A stretch of 64,000 bases of DNA from an uncultured Clostridia bacterium (lineage in GTDB: Bacteria; Bacillota; Clostridia; Oscillospirales; CAG-272): contig CAOKAC010000002.1 of the NCBI GenBank assembly GCA_948466345.1, positions 248,001-312,000 of the forward strand. Direction: 5' to 3'. How positions within the stretch are numbered: the stretch's first letter is position 1; each line of letters starts with the position of its first letter. The notes under the pieces are model-generated. The model did not search any database. It saw nothing but the letters and a program-made list of their open reading frames with translations, and was not told where the DNA came from. This document shows positions 44,581 through 53,690 of the stretch, piece after piece. A program made the translations under genes and the position numbers.

Positions 44581-44621
44581 GACCGCTCCCCCCTTCCAAT
44601 CCCAAAATTCTGTACGTTGTT

Positions 44622-44650
44622 ATTTTATCATAGTCCTGAAGTTTCGTCAA
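44622..44650 (-). promoter_or_regulatory. XRE regulator promoter
   Basis: TTGACG (complement at 44645-44650), 17 bp, TAAAAT (44622-44627). Confidence 0.7.
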
Positions 44651-44677
44651 TAATACCGCAAAACCCCTGTTACGAAA

Positions 44678-44702
44678 GGAACTCTACCGGCGGTAGAGTT
44701 CC
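44678..44702. promoter_or_regulatory. Large dyad upstream of the XRE gene (operator or terminator)
   Basis: An 11-bp perfect inverted repeat GGAACTCTACC/GGTAGAGTTCC with a 3-nt centre lies just upstream of the XRE -35. A second partial CTACC...GGTAG pair follows at about 44714-44738. It could be an operator for the adjacent regulator. A terminator role is less likely since only CTCTTT follows. Confidence 0.5.
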
Positions 44703-44811
44703 TCTTTCCATCTATCTACCTTCCCGCTGATTAGGTAGGGTGACTTTTGGGAAAACTTGTGGTACATTCGAATCAGGCCGGGGATGCTTCCCCTGCCGCA
44801 GGAGGTACATG

Positions 44812-45474
44812 ATGCAAACACAAAGCTCACAAAATCGGAATTACGACGTATATGCCGGCGCAATACGCCTGCGGCGCGCCATACGGCGGCGGCGCAAATG
44901 TGCAGATATATTGGCAAAAATCATCCGAGTGCTTACCACTGCGCCCATTCTGTCCCTTGCGCTGTTCACGCTTTTGTTTTTCATCGGCGGTGTGTTTACC
45001 ACGCCCGTCGAATTTGCCGTAACGATTGCACTGTTTACCATACTTCCGCTCACTGCATATCCACTGCAGAAAATCCTTCCTGCCTTTCGCAGCCGAGGAA
45101 GAGACGGACAGCGCACGCTTGCGATGATTATGGCCAACATGGGATATTTGCTTAGTATGGTATACGCAATGATCGCAGGCGTTGGAAGCAGTCTGCTTAC
45201 CCTATATTTGACCTATCTCTTTTCCGGTGCTGCCCTGTTGATTATAAACAAGGCCTTTGGATTTCATGCAAGCGGCCATGCTTGCGGACTGTGCGGCCCG
45301 GCAGCAGCGATGGTTTACTTTACCGGATGGCCCAGTCTGATTGCAGGCGCAGTATTATTCGGACTGTGCCTGTGGGGAAGTCTCCACATGGGGCGGCACA
45401 CGGTACCCCAATTTTTTGCAGGCAGCGCAATTTCTATAGTGATATTCTTGAGCCTGGCCGCCGTGCTGCTATGA
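44812..45474 (+). CDS. PAP2-superfamily-like membrane protein
   Basis: About 220 residues and about five hydrophobic helices. The segment FHASGHACGLCGP resembles the PSGH phosphatase motif, and GRHTVPQFFAGSAIS resembles the third PAP2 motif with its catalytic His. The usual Arg and final Asp are not in their normal places, so activity is uncertain. GGAGG is 6 nt from the ATG at 44812 and 3 nt from the one at 44809; 44812 is preferred. The basic N-terminus (RLRRAIRRRRK) is cytosolic. It may act on lipid phosphates, but this is tentative. Confidence 0.6.
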   Translation: MQTQSSQNRNYDVYAGAIRLRRAIRRRRKCADILAKIIRVLTTAPILSLALFTLLFFIGGVFTTPVEFAVTIALFTILPLTAYPLQKILPAFRSRGRDGQRTLAMIMANMGYLLSMVYAMIAGVGSSLLTLYLTYLFSGAALLIINKAFGFHASGHACGLCGPAAAMVYFTGWPSLIAGAVLFGLCLWGSLHMGRHTVPQFFAGSAISIVIFLSLAAVLL

Positions 45475-45502
45475 TAGTAAGTATGAAAGTAACAATAAAA
45501 GT

Positions 45503-45530
45503 AAAAAGGGGAGAAAGATCTCCCCTTTTT
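45503..45530. terminator. Bidirectional terminator between the PAP2-like gene and the aminotransferase
   Basis: A 12-bp stem AAAAAGGGGAGA/TCTCCCCTTTTT with an AAGA loop. Its right end touches the aminotransferase stop codon. Confidence 0.85.
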
Positions 45531-46801
45531 TAAAGCAAAACTTTTTCTGCCGTTGCCTGTATCACACACAGACACAAAATATCGATTGCCTGCACCAATT
45601 CCTCATATGACGGAAAAGTTGGCGCAATACGCAAATGCACATCTGCCGGGTCCTTCCCATATGGATAGGTAGCGCCTACCTCAGTAAGCTTCACGCCAGC
45701 ATCCGATGCAAGGGCATACACCCGCTTGGCACACCCCTCTTTTACCACCAAATCGATAAAATACCCGCCTTTTGGCTCTGTCCACTGAGCGATGCCTGTG
45801 AGCTTCTCCTGGAAGCTGCGGATTACCGCTTCGAATTTTGGCCGCACAATGGCTGCATGCTGACGCATAATTTTCCGTACGCCTTCAGCATTCTGCAAAA
45901 ACCGTACATGGCGCAGCTGATTGAGCTTATCTGGGCCAATAGTCTGGGCGGAAAGATACGGTTTTATTTGTTTTATATTGTTGTCGCTTGCCGCAAACAA
46001 AGCAAGTCCTGCCCCGGAGTATGTAATTTTCGATGTAGATGCAAAATAGAAAATTTGGTCCTCTTTACCGTATTTCTTTGCGCAAGCAAAAATATCGGCT
46101 AAAGGCACTATTTCGTCATACAACTCATGAACGGCATATGCGTTGTCCCAAAAAACGCGGAAATCATCTGCCGCACACTGCAGCGCTGCTATACGCTCCA
46201 CGACTGCATCGGAATAGGTATAGCCCTGCGGATTGGAGAACTTGGGTACGCACCAAATACCTTTGATACTGCTGTCCGCAGCCACCAGCCGCTCTACTGT
46301 GTCCATGTCCGGACCGTCCGGCGTCATTTCCACCGGAATCATTTCGATCCCCATGGTCTGGCAGATGGTAAAGTGGCGGTCATATCCAGGGCTGGGACAC
46401 AGAAATTTGATTTTTTCCTGTCTTCCCCACGGCTCTTTTCCGCCGTATACACCAAATAACATCGCTCTGGACACCGTATCGTACATCAAATTAAGGGAAG
46501 CATTCCCGCCTATAATCATATTTTCCGCCGGGATCCCCAGCAGAGAAGAAAACAATGCGCGGGCCTCCGGCAAGCCTTCCAACCCACCATAGTTTCTGCA
46601 ATCTGTTCCATCTATAGACTGACAGGAATCCCCCTTTACCATTTCCAGCATAGGACTGGAAAGCTCCAATTGTTCCCGACTGGGCTTGCCTCGGGTCAAA
46701 TCTAAGGATACGCCCCTTCCTTTCCACTGGGCAAGCTTCTCCTTAGCATCATCCAGACACGCCTGTAGTTCTTCCCGTTTCATTTCTTCCATTTTATTCA
46801 T
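45530..46801 (-). CDS. Aspartate aminotransferase, subgroup Ic type
   Basis: PLP-dependent transaminase of fold type I, 423 residues, in the Asp_aminotransf (PF12897-like) class found in actinobacteria and clostridia. The start LDLTRGKPSREQLELSSPML and YGGLEGLPEARALFSSLLG are typical. The PLP lysine is in STSKITYSGAG. AAGGAAG is 8 nt before the ATG at 46801. It likely makes aspartate from oxaloacetate and glutamate, linking to malic enzyme and citrate synthesis; aromatic activity is possible. Confidence 0.88.
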   Translation of the reverse strand: MNKMEEMKREELQACLDDAKEKLAQWKGRGVSLDLTRGKPSREQLELSSPMLEMVKGDSCQSIDGTDCRNYGGLEGLPEARALFSSLLGIPAENMIIGGNASLNLMYDTVSRAMLFGVYGGKEPWGRQEKIKFLCPSPGYDRHFTICQTMGIEMIPVEMTPDGPDMDTVERLVAADSSIKGIWCVPKFSNPQGYTYSDAVVERIAALQCAADDFRVFWDNAYAVHELYDEIVPLADIFACAKKYGKEDQIFYFASTSKITYSGAGLALFAASDNNIKQIKPYLSAQTIGPDKLNQLRHVRFLQNAEGVRKIMRQHAAIVRPKFEAVIRSFQEKLTGIAQWTEPKGGYFIDLVVKEGCAKRVYALASDAGVKLTEVGATYPYGKDPADVHLRIAPTFPSYEELVQAIDILCLCVIQATAEKVLL

Positions 46802-47011
46802 CACAGCTACTTCCTTACATCCGTGTTTTTGCATTTTATAAAGGTTAAAATTTCATAAATGTATACAACATTTCGTATTATACGCCAAAAAATGAAAAAT
46901 TTCAAGTGTTTTTCTTCAAAAATAATTTTTGATATATTCTCCACAACATTTTATGCAAATGGAGATATATTTGCTACACAAAAGGGACAATTTTGCCATA
47001 GGAAAGTACAG

Positions 47012-47048
47012 AAAAAGCGCTCCTGGCTAAAAGCCAGAAACGCTTTTT
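47012..47048 (-). terminator. Terminator after the cohesin-like gene
   Basis: A nested hairpin (CTGGCT-AAAA-GCCAG inside an AAAAAGCG/CGCTTTTT stem) lies just past the stop at 47068 and is followed by TTTCTG on the minus strand. Confidence 0.75.
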
Positions 47049-47067
47049 TCGTGCTCTAATGAATGCT

Positions 47068-48156
47068 TTACAGAGTGCGTCTTTTACGATATAGGACCAC
47101 GGCAGCCGCTATGCCGCCTGCCACAACAATTACGCCGGCAACTAGTACAATGTAGAATACAGTATGCCCCGCCTTGTCGGAATCCTTTTCTTCAGACGTT
47201 TGTGTGCTTCCAATATCGTCTTCACTGTCCATTTCATCAGAATCTGCACCATGAAGCGCACCTATAGCATTTTGAAGATCCAGTGTTGCCTCATCAACCT
47301 CCTGCTGCGATACATGCAAGTCATCGAACACCTGCTGGGCCACAGACAGCGCCTTTTTCATCTCTCGATAGCTTTCGGCCGTGTAATCCTGTTCTTCTAA
47401 AGAAACAGCCATTTTTATTGCTTCTTCCAGTCCGGATTTATCTACGGTGAAAGTGCCGGTCTCTTCCGTGTCCCCAGCCGTGTTTGTATTTGCTCCGTTT
47501 CCATAGACTGGCTTGGAAGAAGGCTTAGTGCTGCCGATGGATGAACCCGGATTTCCGGAAGGAGTATTCGTGTTATTAGAAGAATTGGAATTATCAAAAA
47601 CGTCTCCCGGATTTCCAGCCGGGGGAGTGGTGCCGCCTGCATTAGAAGACGAGGACGTGCCCGTTTCGTTCTTCCCCAAAATAACAGAATTGCCTGTTAT
47701 ATCAGAAAGTGTTTCCTCTGCATACGCTCCATTAACTGTCTTCAGGGAATTTTCTATGAAAAACACCTGCGCCTGTCCATCTATACCCGTTACAGATAAG
47801 GTTCCAAGGGTAAGGGAGTCGTCTTCAAAAAGATTTTTTGTTCCTGCAATATACAAAGTCAAGGTCTTTGTATCCTTGCGGAGACGAAAGTCCCGGAAGG
47901 TTCCTTTGATGGAATCTGCAAATTGAAACTGAATCTGCGCATTTTCCAGATCCTGAGAGCCTATCGAAATTCCAAGACTTAATTGCAACGAGGTAATATC
48001 CTTTTGCACAGCATTGAAAATTTCTACAGAGACAGCAGCATCCTGTTTGGATGCGCTGAGCTTCACCTCACCTTTTCCCGCGGCATGAATTTGCAGCGGG
48101 AAAAGGGCGAAGGAGAATACCAGCAGCATGGCAATGCTGACTATTCTTTTTTTCAT
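47068..48156 (-). CDS. Cohesin-like, membrane-anchored surface protein
   Basis: 362 residues. A signal peptide (about 1-26, ending QIHAAG) leads to a beta-rich domain at about 28-160 that looks cohesin-like (AVSVEIFNAVQKDITSLQLSLG, then repeated strand patterns). A Ser/Thr/Pro/Gly/Asn-rich linker spans about 165-235. A FIVAR-like helical segment is at about 239-302 (EEAIKMAVSLEEQDYTAESY...EVDEATLDLQNAIGAL). A C-terminal helix at about 333-355 ends in a basic tail (YRKRRTL); no LPXTG is seen. It is 24 nt downstream of the dockerin-bearing M60 gene with AAAGGAG, so the two are an operon. The cohesin call is by fold pattern and context, not a verified match. Confidence 0.65.
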   Translation of the reverse strand: MKKRIVSIAMLLVFSFALFPLQIHAAGKGEVKLSASKQDAAVSVEIFNAVQKDITSLQLSLGISIGSQDLENAQIQFQFADSIKGTFRDFRLRKDTKTLTLYIAGTKNLFEDDSLTLGTLSVTGIDGQAQVFFIENSLKTVNGAYAEETLSDITGNSVILGKNETGTSSSSNAGGTTPPAGNPGDVFDNSNSSNNTNTPSGNPGSSIGSTKPSSKPVYGNGANTNTAGDTEETGTFTVDKSGLEEAIKMAVSLEEQDYTAESYREMKKALSVAQQVFDDLHVSQQEVDEATLDLQNAIGALHGADSDEMDSEDDIGSTQTSEEKDSDKAGHTVFYIVLVAGVIVVAGGIAAAVVLYRKRRTL

Positions 48157-48180
48157 ATACTTCTCCTTTACCGACTAACT

Positions 48181-51100
48181 TTACGATTTTGTAAATTGAA
48201 TGTATGGAAGCTCCTCCGGCACTGTCAAGAACATAGTGTCCGCAACCAAGCGCTGGCCCTGGTTGGTGAGGGCGTCGTTAACCCGGTAAAGTTCCGCTCT
48301 GACCTGCGTCAGATCAGCTCCGTCCTCAGGTGTAATCCAGTAAATCCATACGCCGTCAGAAGTCTCTCCAAGATCGCCGCTGGCCGGCACATCGGCCAGA
48401 ATAATCTGCTCAGCTTTCAAGGAAGCGCCATCTTCGTGCAAACCGCCCACAATATTTCCAGCCTGATCGTAAAGCATAACCACATTGTATGCCGGGTTTC
48501 CTTTAAACGCACCGGTAAAGATCATCGAACCGGCAGGGATTTTTTGGGTTTCGTCTGTTCCGTATACATAGTCTTCCTTTAATATACCAATAGAAGGCTG
48601 CCCCTCGCTGGTATCGGAAAACTCCACATCGTCGCCAGTGGTTCCCAAAACGTCCAGTTCAGAAATAGTAAGCTCTGTTCCGCTCTGACCTTTGGCAACA
48701 ATTCGCAGATAAGACGCTTCATAGCTTGCGTTCCATGGGTTTTCCGGGTCTGCGTTCGGGAAGAGAACCCGCTTTACCTGCTCCTGGGAATCAAAGGTTC
48801 CACTGGCCAGCGTGCGCCACTGGGTTCCATCATCGCTGATCTGGATTTCATAATCCGTTATAGCGGTACCGGATTTTACCGTATATTTGAGGCCTGTAAC
48901 AGTAAGCGCGCGATGGAAGTGCAAAATCACTTCAGGATCACTGCCATCACTTGTCTTTCCGGTAAAGGCAGTTTCTGCATCCTGGTCAATTACCTTACTG
49001 ATTTCCTTTTCAGAAGGTTCACACGGATCCTGGGGCGTATTGGCTTCCACTGTGTTTACAAGGTTGGTCGATACGCTCCAATTGGATTTGTCCAGGCTGC
49101 CATCGTGTGCAATTTTAACGGATTCTATGGTTTTCACATTGGAACGGTTCAAATATTTGTCCACAACCGCCACTTTATAGGTAACCACCCGATTGTTGAT
49201 GGTGGAGAAGTGATCCACAAAGGTATTTTCTGTGGTAAAACCGATTACTTCTTCTATTTCTTCACCGCCAGCAATGACAGAACGACGGATTTCATATCCC
49301 AAAACTGCCTCAGGATCAACACCTTCGCTGTTCAGCGTCAGCGTTACCTGATTTTGCAGCTGTTCGTCCACTGTCACTGTAACATCGCCAACTACATCCT
49401 TGCCGCCGACAGATTTTTCTTCCTTCTGTGCTGCATTCTCAATGGAATATACACGGGATTCGTCATTGACATAGTAAATGGCACGGGTTTCTTCCGGGAA
49501 CTGAGATGCATATGCTATCGTATCCTCATCCGGAATCATACCCCAGCGCACAAAGAACTCCAGCAGATTTTTCTCTGCTGCCGCACAGGCCAGGCGCATC
49601 AGCTTCTGATCCACTGTGCCGGTAAGCGTGAGCTCCACGCCGTTTTCCTGCGCCATAGGCGCCCGGGATGTGTCGCGTGCATAGGTATCTACTCTTGCAA
49701 AGAACAGGTTGGCAAGCTGCTCATTATAATCGTCATAGGTTTTAAAGTTATATCCGGAGTCATAGGCCAGATGAAGCTGCCAGTACATCGCAAGCTGGGT
49801 AAACACATTACCGGGATATCCTGTCGTACCGGAGGTCACTTTCTTATAAACATTGTTATAAGAGAACCGGACACTGTCATTTGTATCCTTTGCCTGGGCA
49901 AGCACGGCGAAGTAGTTATTGGTAACTTCAGCGATTGCATAGCTGCCCTGGTTGATGTTGTGCCCGATTTCGTGTGCGATACCCCAACCGAAATACCGGC
50001 CGCTGACATATTTTCCATTTTCATCGCTGACAACGGGAACTCCTGTCATCATGCCCGAAGCAGACCCCCATTCAATACCGATATGGTTGCCGGCAGCATA
50101 CATAAAGGCGCCTGCAAACATTCTCTGGTACCGGATATTTAGATGTTGGGCAGGGAGTTTATCCTTTGCAGACGCAGCGGAATCGTTTAGTCCCTTATGC
50201 TGATAGAACAGATGCATCATGTCGCCCATAGCATCCATGGATGCTATCAGATTCTGCGCGCGTTCATCGACTGTTCCGCTTTTCACTCCGCTCAAAACCT
50301 GCTGAGCAGGCAGGGAAAGCAGCATTTTGTCCAGCATAATATCCGTTGCTCCGAGGATACAATTCTGGGGATCATATGCGTAATGAACCGTATCTGCGGT
50401 TTGTGACGCATGGCGCTCCTCGTGCAGTGTGCTGATAGAAGCAACATATTGATCCAGTGCTTCTATATATTCGGCTGCACGAGCCAGACGTTCCTCGTTG
50501 TCGGTTACGCCGTACAAATCCAATTTGGGAACTTCTGTTCCGCCGCTGACACGGACCGCATACAAATCGTTGGCGTTGTTGCCGGTGTACTGGATATACA
50601 GCGCGCCGCCCGATTCCACGTCCAGGGTTTGAATCTGAGGAATGCTCACCTCATTGCGTCCCACTTTCAGCGTCGTCACCGATCTGAACATAGCGCCGGC
50701 CTCTGCGTGATATTGGGTTGCAACAAGCTGCAAATTGGTGTTTTCCCCAATTTTCTTCGTGTTATGGCCAACATAAATTATCAGCTGTTCTCCTGCATAA
50801 GCAGTAACACCAAGGGGCTGCCAAGAGTTCAGTCCGGAGAAGCCCAGGCGGGAACCGTCTTTCATGGCGGTAATACCCGTATGGATCACAACACTTTCGC
50901 CCAAGCCGCTGTTTTGCAGAATTTCCCGTGCTGTATCCAACTCCAACTGCAAAATCTGATGGTCCGGATGCAGCTCGCCGTTATTTTTGGTATCCAGGCG
51001 TGCCTGCAGTTCGTCGAGCGTGCTCTCTGTTACCGTATCCTTCAGTATTGTATGCATTTCGTCCTGATACAAAGCCTTAATATCGTTTTCCAGGCTGTCG

Positions 51101-53295
51101 TAATAGTAGAAATGCACTTCTGAAATGATAACCTTCCGAATATAGCTGTTGGTTCTTCCGATTCCAAAACGGATTTCATCGGTGTTCACCGGCTCATCCC
51201 ACTTAACCGTGTAATACCGGCGGCCATTATCGGAGGTTCGCGCCGTGATAGAAGGTTTAGAAACCGTTTTTAGCTGTCCGTCCTCCATGTCTTTGTAGTA
51301 CACACAGACATTGCCGTACCAGCCCAAATTGTCCTCCAGCTCCTGGAAGCTGAAAGAATTGATCATATAGGCGTCGTCAAATACAACGCGAACGCCTTTC
51401 GTTGTGCCAGGGTAGCTCCCGCCGTCATCCCAGTCGTCTACCTGCAGATAAGAGCCGTGATCTTTATCAACCAAGCCCCATGCTGTCTTTGTTTCTGCCT
51501 GATCCAGCGGGCTGTCCTTCATTTCGCCCCGGTATTGGAAAATCTCTTGAATATGCGCACTCTTTTCCCCGGTTCCGTTTGAGGTGTTGATCAGCTTGTA
51601 TTCCGGCAGCTTTGCAGGATTGATATCCACGGTCTCCATTGCGGAAACAATGGAGGGACCGCTCTCTCCAAGCTCGTTCACGCCTGTCACATAGACTTGA
51701 TACTTAGTCTTGTTTTTCAAATCAGCAATCGTATAGCTGTTTGTTTGAATGCCGGCCACTTTTATGTATTCGCCGCTTTCATATTCCCGGTAATACAGGT
51801 TATATGAATCGGTATCATCCATATCCTTCCAGCTCGCAGAAAGGCTTAAATAAGCGCCTCGCAAAGAAAGGTTATCCGGAGCGTCTGGTCTCTTATCCGG
51901 TTTGGGTGTGACTTGAATCTCCTTGGAATATCCGCTTTCCCAGTCGCCATTGACAGACTGTACCTGAATACTGTATGTCTCTCCATTTACCAAATCATTA
52001 TTGGAAATAGCGGTCACTTCCAGCGTATTCGTGGATACAGACTTCACTTCTTTAGCAAATCCTTTTTTGGTGTTGCCAGAAATCAGAACTTCATAACCGG
52101 TAACATTGTTGCATGGACTCCATGTAACAGTAAACGCAGCGCTTCCAGGCTTTGCTGTTACATTTTCCGGAATATCCATGGTCGGAGGCGGAATGCGCGT
52201 GTCCATGTCGTTCAAAAATTCCACTTTGGAGATTTCCGCCAGATTGTTGTTCTTTTCCATCTTATTGATGGTAAGCGTCACTTTTTTAACAGCAACCTTT
52301 TCGCCGAAATCCACAACCAAAGTTCCGTCCGCTTCTTTATTCACCTGTACATTGGAAGCGAGCAAAAACTGGGTTCCCTCTTGTATAGGAAGATCGACTG
52401 GAACTTCTTCCCCATTTTTATCTATATAAATTACTTGAACAATGCCGTTTACAATGGAGTCATTCCCGGTTTTCAGGGAGAGTCCTTCCATTTTTGTATT
52501 TTGCACCGACTTGGAAAAGTCAAAATTCAAAACCACAGGCGCTTCCTTGGAAATTTCACTTCCGCTTGCAGGTGCCAGTGTTACGCTGCCGTCTCCACTC
52601 ATCAGGTTTTCCAATGTACCTGTGGTGGAAGTGTGCGGGTCTTTTTCCAGGGAAATCAGGGAAGAAGAAATCGTTGGCTTTACAGTAGCGGCAAGGTCCC
52701 TGTCTTCCTTCATACTTGCCGTCAGCATCTGCAGGTCTGCTAATGTCACTACGCCGTCGCCATTGAGGTCGCGCCGGCTGTTCTGATCCATGGAACTTAC
52801 CAGCAGCTTTGCGTCCACAGCATCGACCTTTGCATTTCCATCCAGATCGCCTGCAAGCAGAACGCCCGGATGCACATCATTTTTCTGATAGGTATACCCC
52901 GCAAGAAATCCGTTGCTGACATTTAGCTTATAAGTATAGCCCTCCTCTACGTCAACAGTCTGCGTAAAGGTGCGATACCCGTCGCTTTCTGCCGTCAGGG
53001 TATATCTTCCTCCGGCAAGATTTTCAAACTTAGCCGTCCGCTGGGATGTTTCTCCCGTCCCATTGGACAGAGCGATTGTCTGGTTCCCGATGGTGGTACC
53101 ACTTTCCTTAGAAAGCGTTACATTAAAGGAAACCATTCCTTTTACCGGAATGGCCTGTCCCAGCGAGACTTCAATTGCTCCGTTTCCAGCAATTGTCTCT
53201 GAAACGGCCATACCTTCATCACTGAATGCGGAAATTGGCAGCCCGGCTGACATCAGTAAAACTGCTGCAAGCAGGCTTGCTATGGTACGTTTCAT
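48181..53295 (-). CDS. Secreted M60-like metalloprotease with dockerin, FN3 and discoidin-like modules
   Basis: 1704 residues. The signal peptide is about 1-24. A beta domain at 40-135 precedes a type-I dockerin at about 148-197 with two calcium loops (D150-L-D-G-N-A-K-V-D and D176-L-N-G-D-G). Two FN3-like domains lie at about 370-465 and 470-560, and a discoidin/CBM32-like domain at 600-735. The M60 (enhancin-like) peptidase domain is at about 800-1270 with the zinc site HEIGH (1108-1112) and E1123. A further discoidin-like domain is at about 1430-1570. Studied M60 proteins cut O-glycosylated mucins. There is no anchor of its own, so surface attachment would need the dockerin. Confidence 0.88.
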   Translation of the reverse strand: MKRTIASLLAAVLLMSAGLPISAFSDEGMAVSETIAGNGAIEVSLGQAIPVKGMVSFNVTLSKESGTTIGNQTIALSNGTGETSQRTAKFENLAGGRYTLTAESDGYRTFTQTVDVEEGYTYKLNVSNGFLAGYTYQKNDVHPGVLLAGDLDGNAKVDAVDAKLLVSSMDQNSRRDLNGDGVVTLADLQMLTASMKEDRDLAATVKPTISSSLISLEKDPHTSTTGTLENLMSGDGSVTLAPASGSEISKEAPVVLNFDFSKSVQNTKMEGLSLKTGNDSIVNGIVQVIYIDKNGEEVPVDLPIQEGTQFLLASNVQVNKEADGTLVVDFGEKVAVKKVTLTINKMEKNNNLAEISKVEFLNDMDTRIPPPTMDIPENVTAKPGSAAFTVTWSPCNNVTGYEVLISGNTKKGFAKEVKSVSTNTLEVTAISNNDLVNGETYSIQVQSVNGDWESGYSKEIQVTPKPDKRPDAPDNLSLRGAYLSLSASWKDMDDTDSYNLYYREYESGEYIKVAGIQTNSYTIADLKNKTKYQVYVTGVNELGESGPSIVSAMETVDINPAKLPEYKLINTSNGTGEKSAHIQEIFQYRGEMKDSPLDQAETKTAWGLVDKDHGSYLQVDDWDDGGSYPGTTKGVRVVFDDAYMINSFSFQELEDNLGWYGNVCVYYKDMEDGQLKTVSKPSITARTSDNGRRYYTVKWDEPVNTDEIRFGIGRTNSYIRKVIISEVHFYYYDSLENDIKALYQDEMHTILKDTVTESTLDELQARLDTKNNGELHPDHQILQLELDTAREILQNSGLGESVVIHTGITAMKDGSRLGFSGLNSWQPLGVTAYAGEQLIIYVGHNTKKIGENTNLQLVATQYHAEAGAMFRSVTTLKVGRNEVSIPQIQTLDVESGGALYIQYTGNNANDLYAVRVSGGTEVPKLDLYGVTDNEERLARAAEYIEALDQYVASISTLHEERHASQTADTVHYAYDPQNCILGATDIMLDKMLLSLPAQQVLSGVKSGTVDERAQNLIASMDAMGDMMHLFYQHKGLNDSAASAKDKLPAQHLNIRYQRMFAGAFMYAAGNHIGIEWGSASGMMTGVPVVSDENGKYVSGRYFGWGIAHEIGHNINQGSYAIAEVTNNYFAVLAQAKDTNDSVRFSYNNVYKKVTSGTTGYPGNVFTQLAMYWQLHLAYDSGYNFKTYDDYNEQLANLFFARVDTYARDTSRAPMAQENGVELTLTGTVDQKLMRLACAAAEKNLLEFFVRWGMIPDEDTIAYASQFPEETRAIYYVNDESRVYSIENAAQKEEKSVGGKDVVGDVTVTVDEQLQNQVTLTLNSEGVDPEAVLGYEIRRSVIAGGEEIEEVIGFTTENTFVDHFSTINNRVVTYKVAVVDKYLNRSNVKTIESVKIAHDGSLDKSNWSVSTNLVNTVEANTPQDPCEPSEKEISKVIDQDAETAFTGKTSDGSDPEVILHFHRALTVTGLKYTVKSGTAITDYEIQISDDGTQWRTLASGTFDSQEQVKRVLFPNADPENPWNASYEASYLRIVAKGQSGTELTISELDVLGTTGDDVEFSDTSEGQPSIGILKEDYVYGTDETQKIPAGSMIFTGAFKGNPAYNVVMLYDQAGNIVGGLHEDGASLKAEQIILADVPASGDLGETSDGVWIYWITPEDGADLTQVRAELYRVNDALTNQGQRLVADTMFLTVPEELPYIQFTKS

Positions 53296-53690
53296 GATAC
53301 TATCACCTCTTCATTTTTACTTCGTTTTCATAAGCCAACGCCACTATTCGATGTAATTATAATGGATAATGCTGGATCATGCAACCGATTTTCAAAATAA
53401 AAAATTTATTTTGTCGAAATATTTTTTTGTGCAAATTGCTTAAATGCCGTGCATTTTGCAAAAAACCAGCAATTCCGGGCACGCATCATGCTATATCACT
53501 TTAGAACATTACATTGCTACAAGTATAAAATGTATACGAAGCCCAAATATGTTGGTGACCATAATAAACAAATTTTGCTGGCGATTCTCGTATATATTTT
53601 GTGAAATTCCTTCTACCATTTGCCGGTCGAAAGGTGTATAATAGATTATAATGGGGTAAATTGGAATAAAATTATGAATTGAGGAATATA
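53296..53690. other. Intergenic region between the M60 gene and ldh
   Basis: About 395 nt, AT-rich, with the M60 promoter near the left end and a -10-like TATAAT at 53637-53642 toward ldh but no good -35. I see no gene: the small frames here are AT-rich and lack ribosome sites. Confidence 0.65.
53356..53384 (-). promoter_or_regulatory. Promoter of the M60/cohesin-like operon
   Basis: TTGCAT (complement at 53379-53384), 17 bp, TATAAT (53356-53361). Predicted leader about 54 nt. Confidence 0.8.

Noticed and set aside
48913..50142. Plus-strand frame of 409 codons and others over the M60 gene
   Set aside because: Antisense shadows of a long gene with recognisable domains and a promoter; compositionally biased (Ile/Phe/Cys rich).
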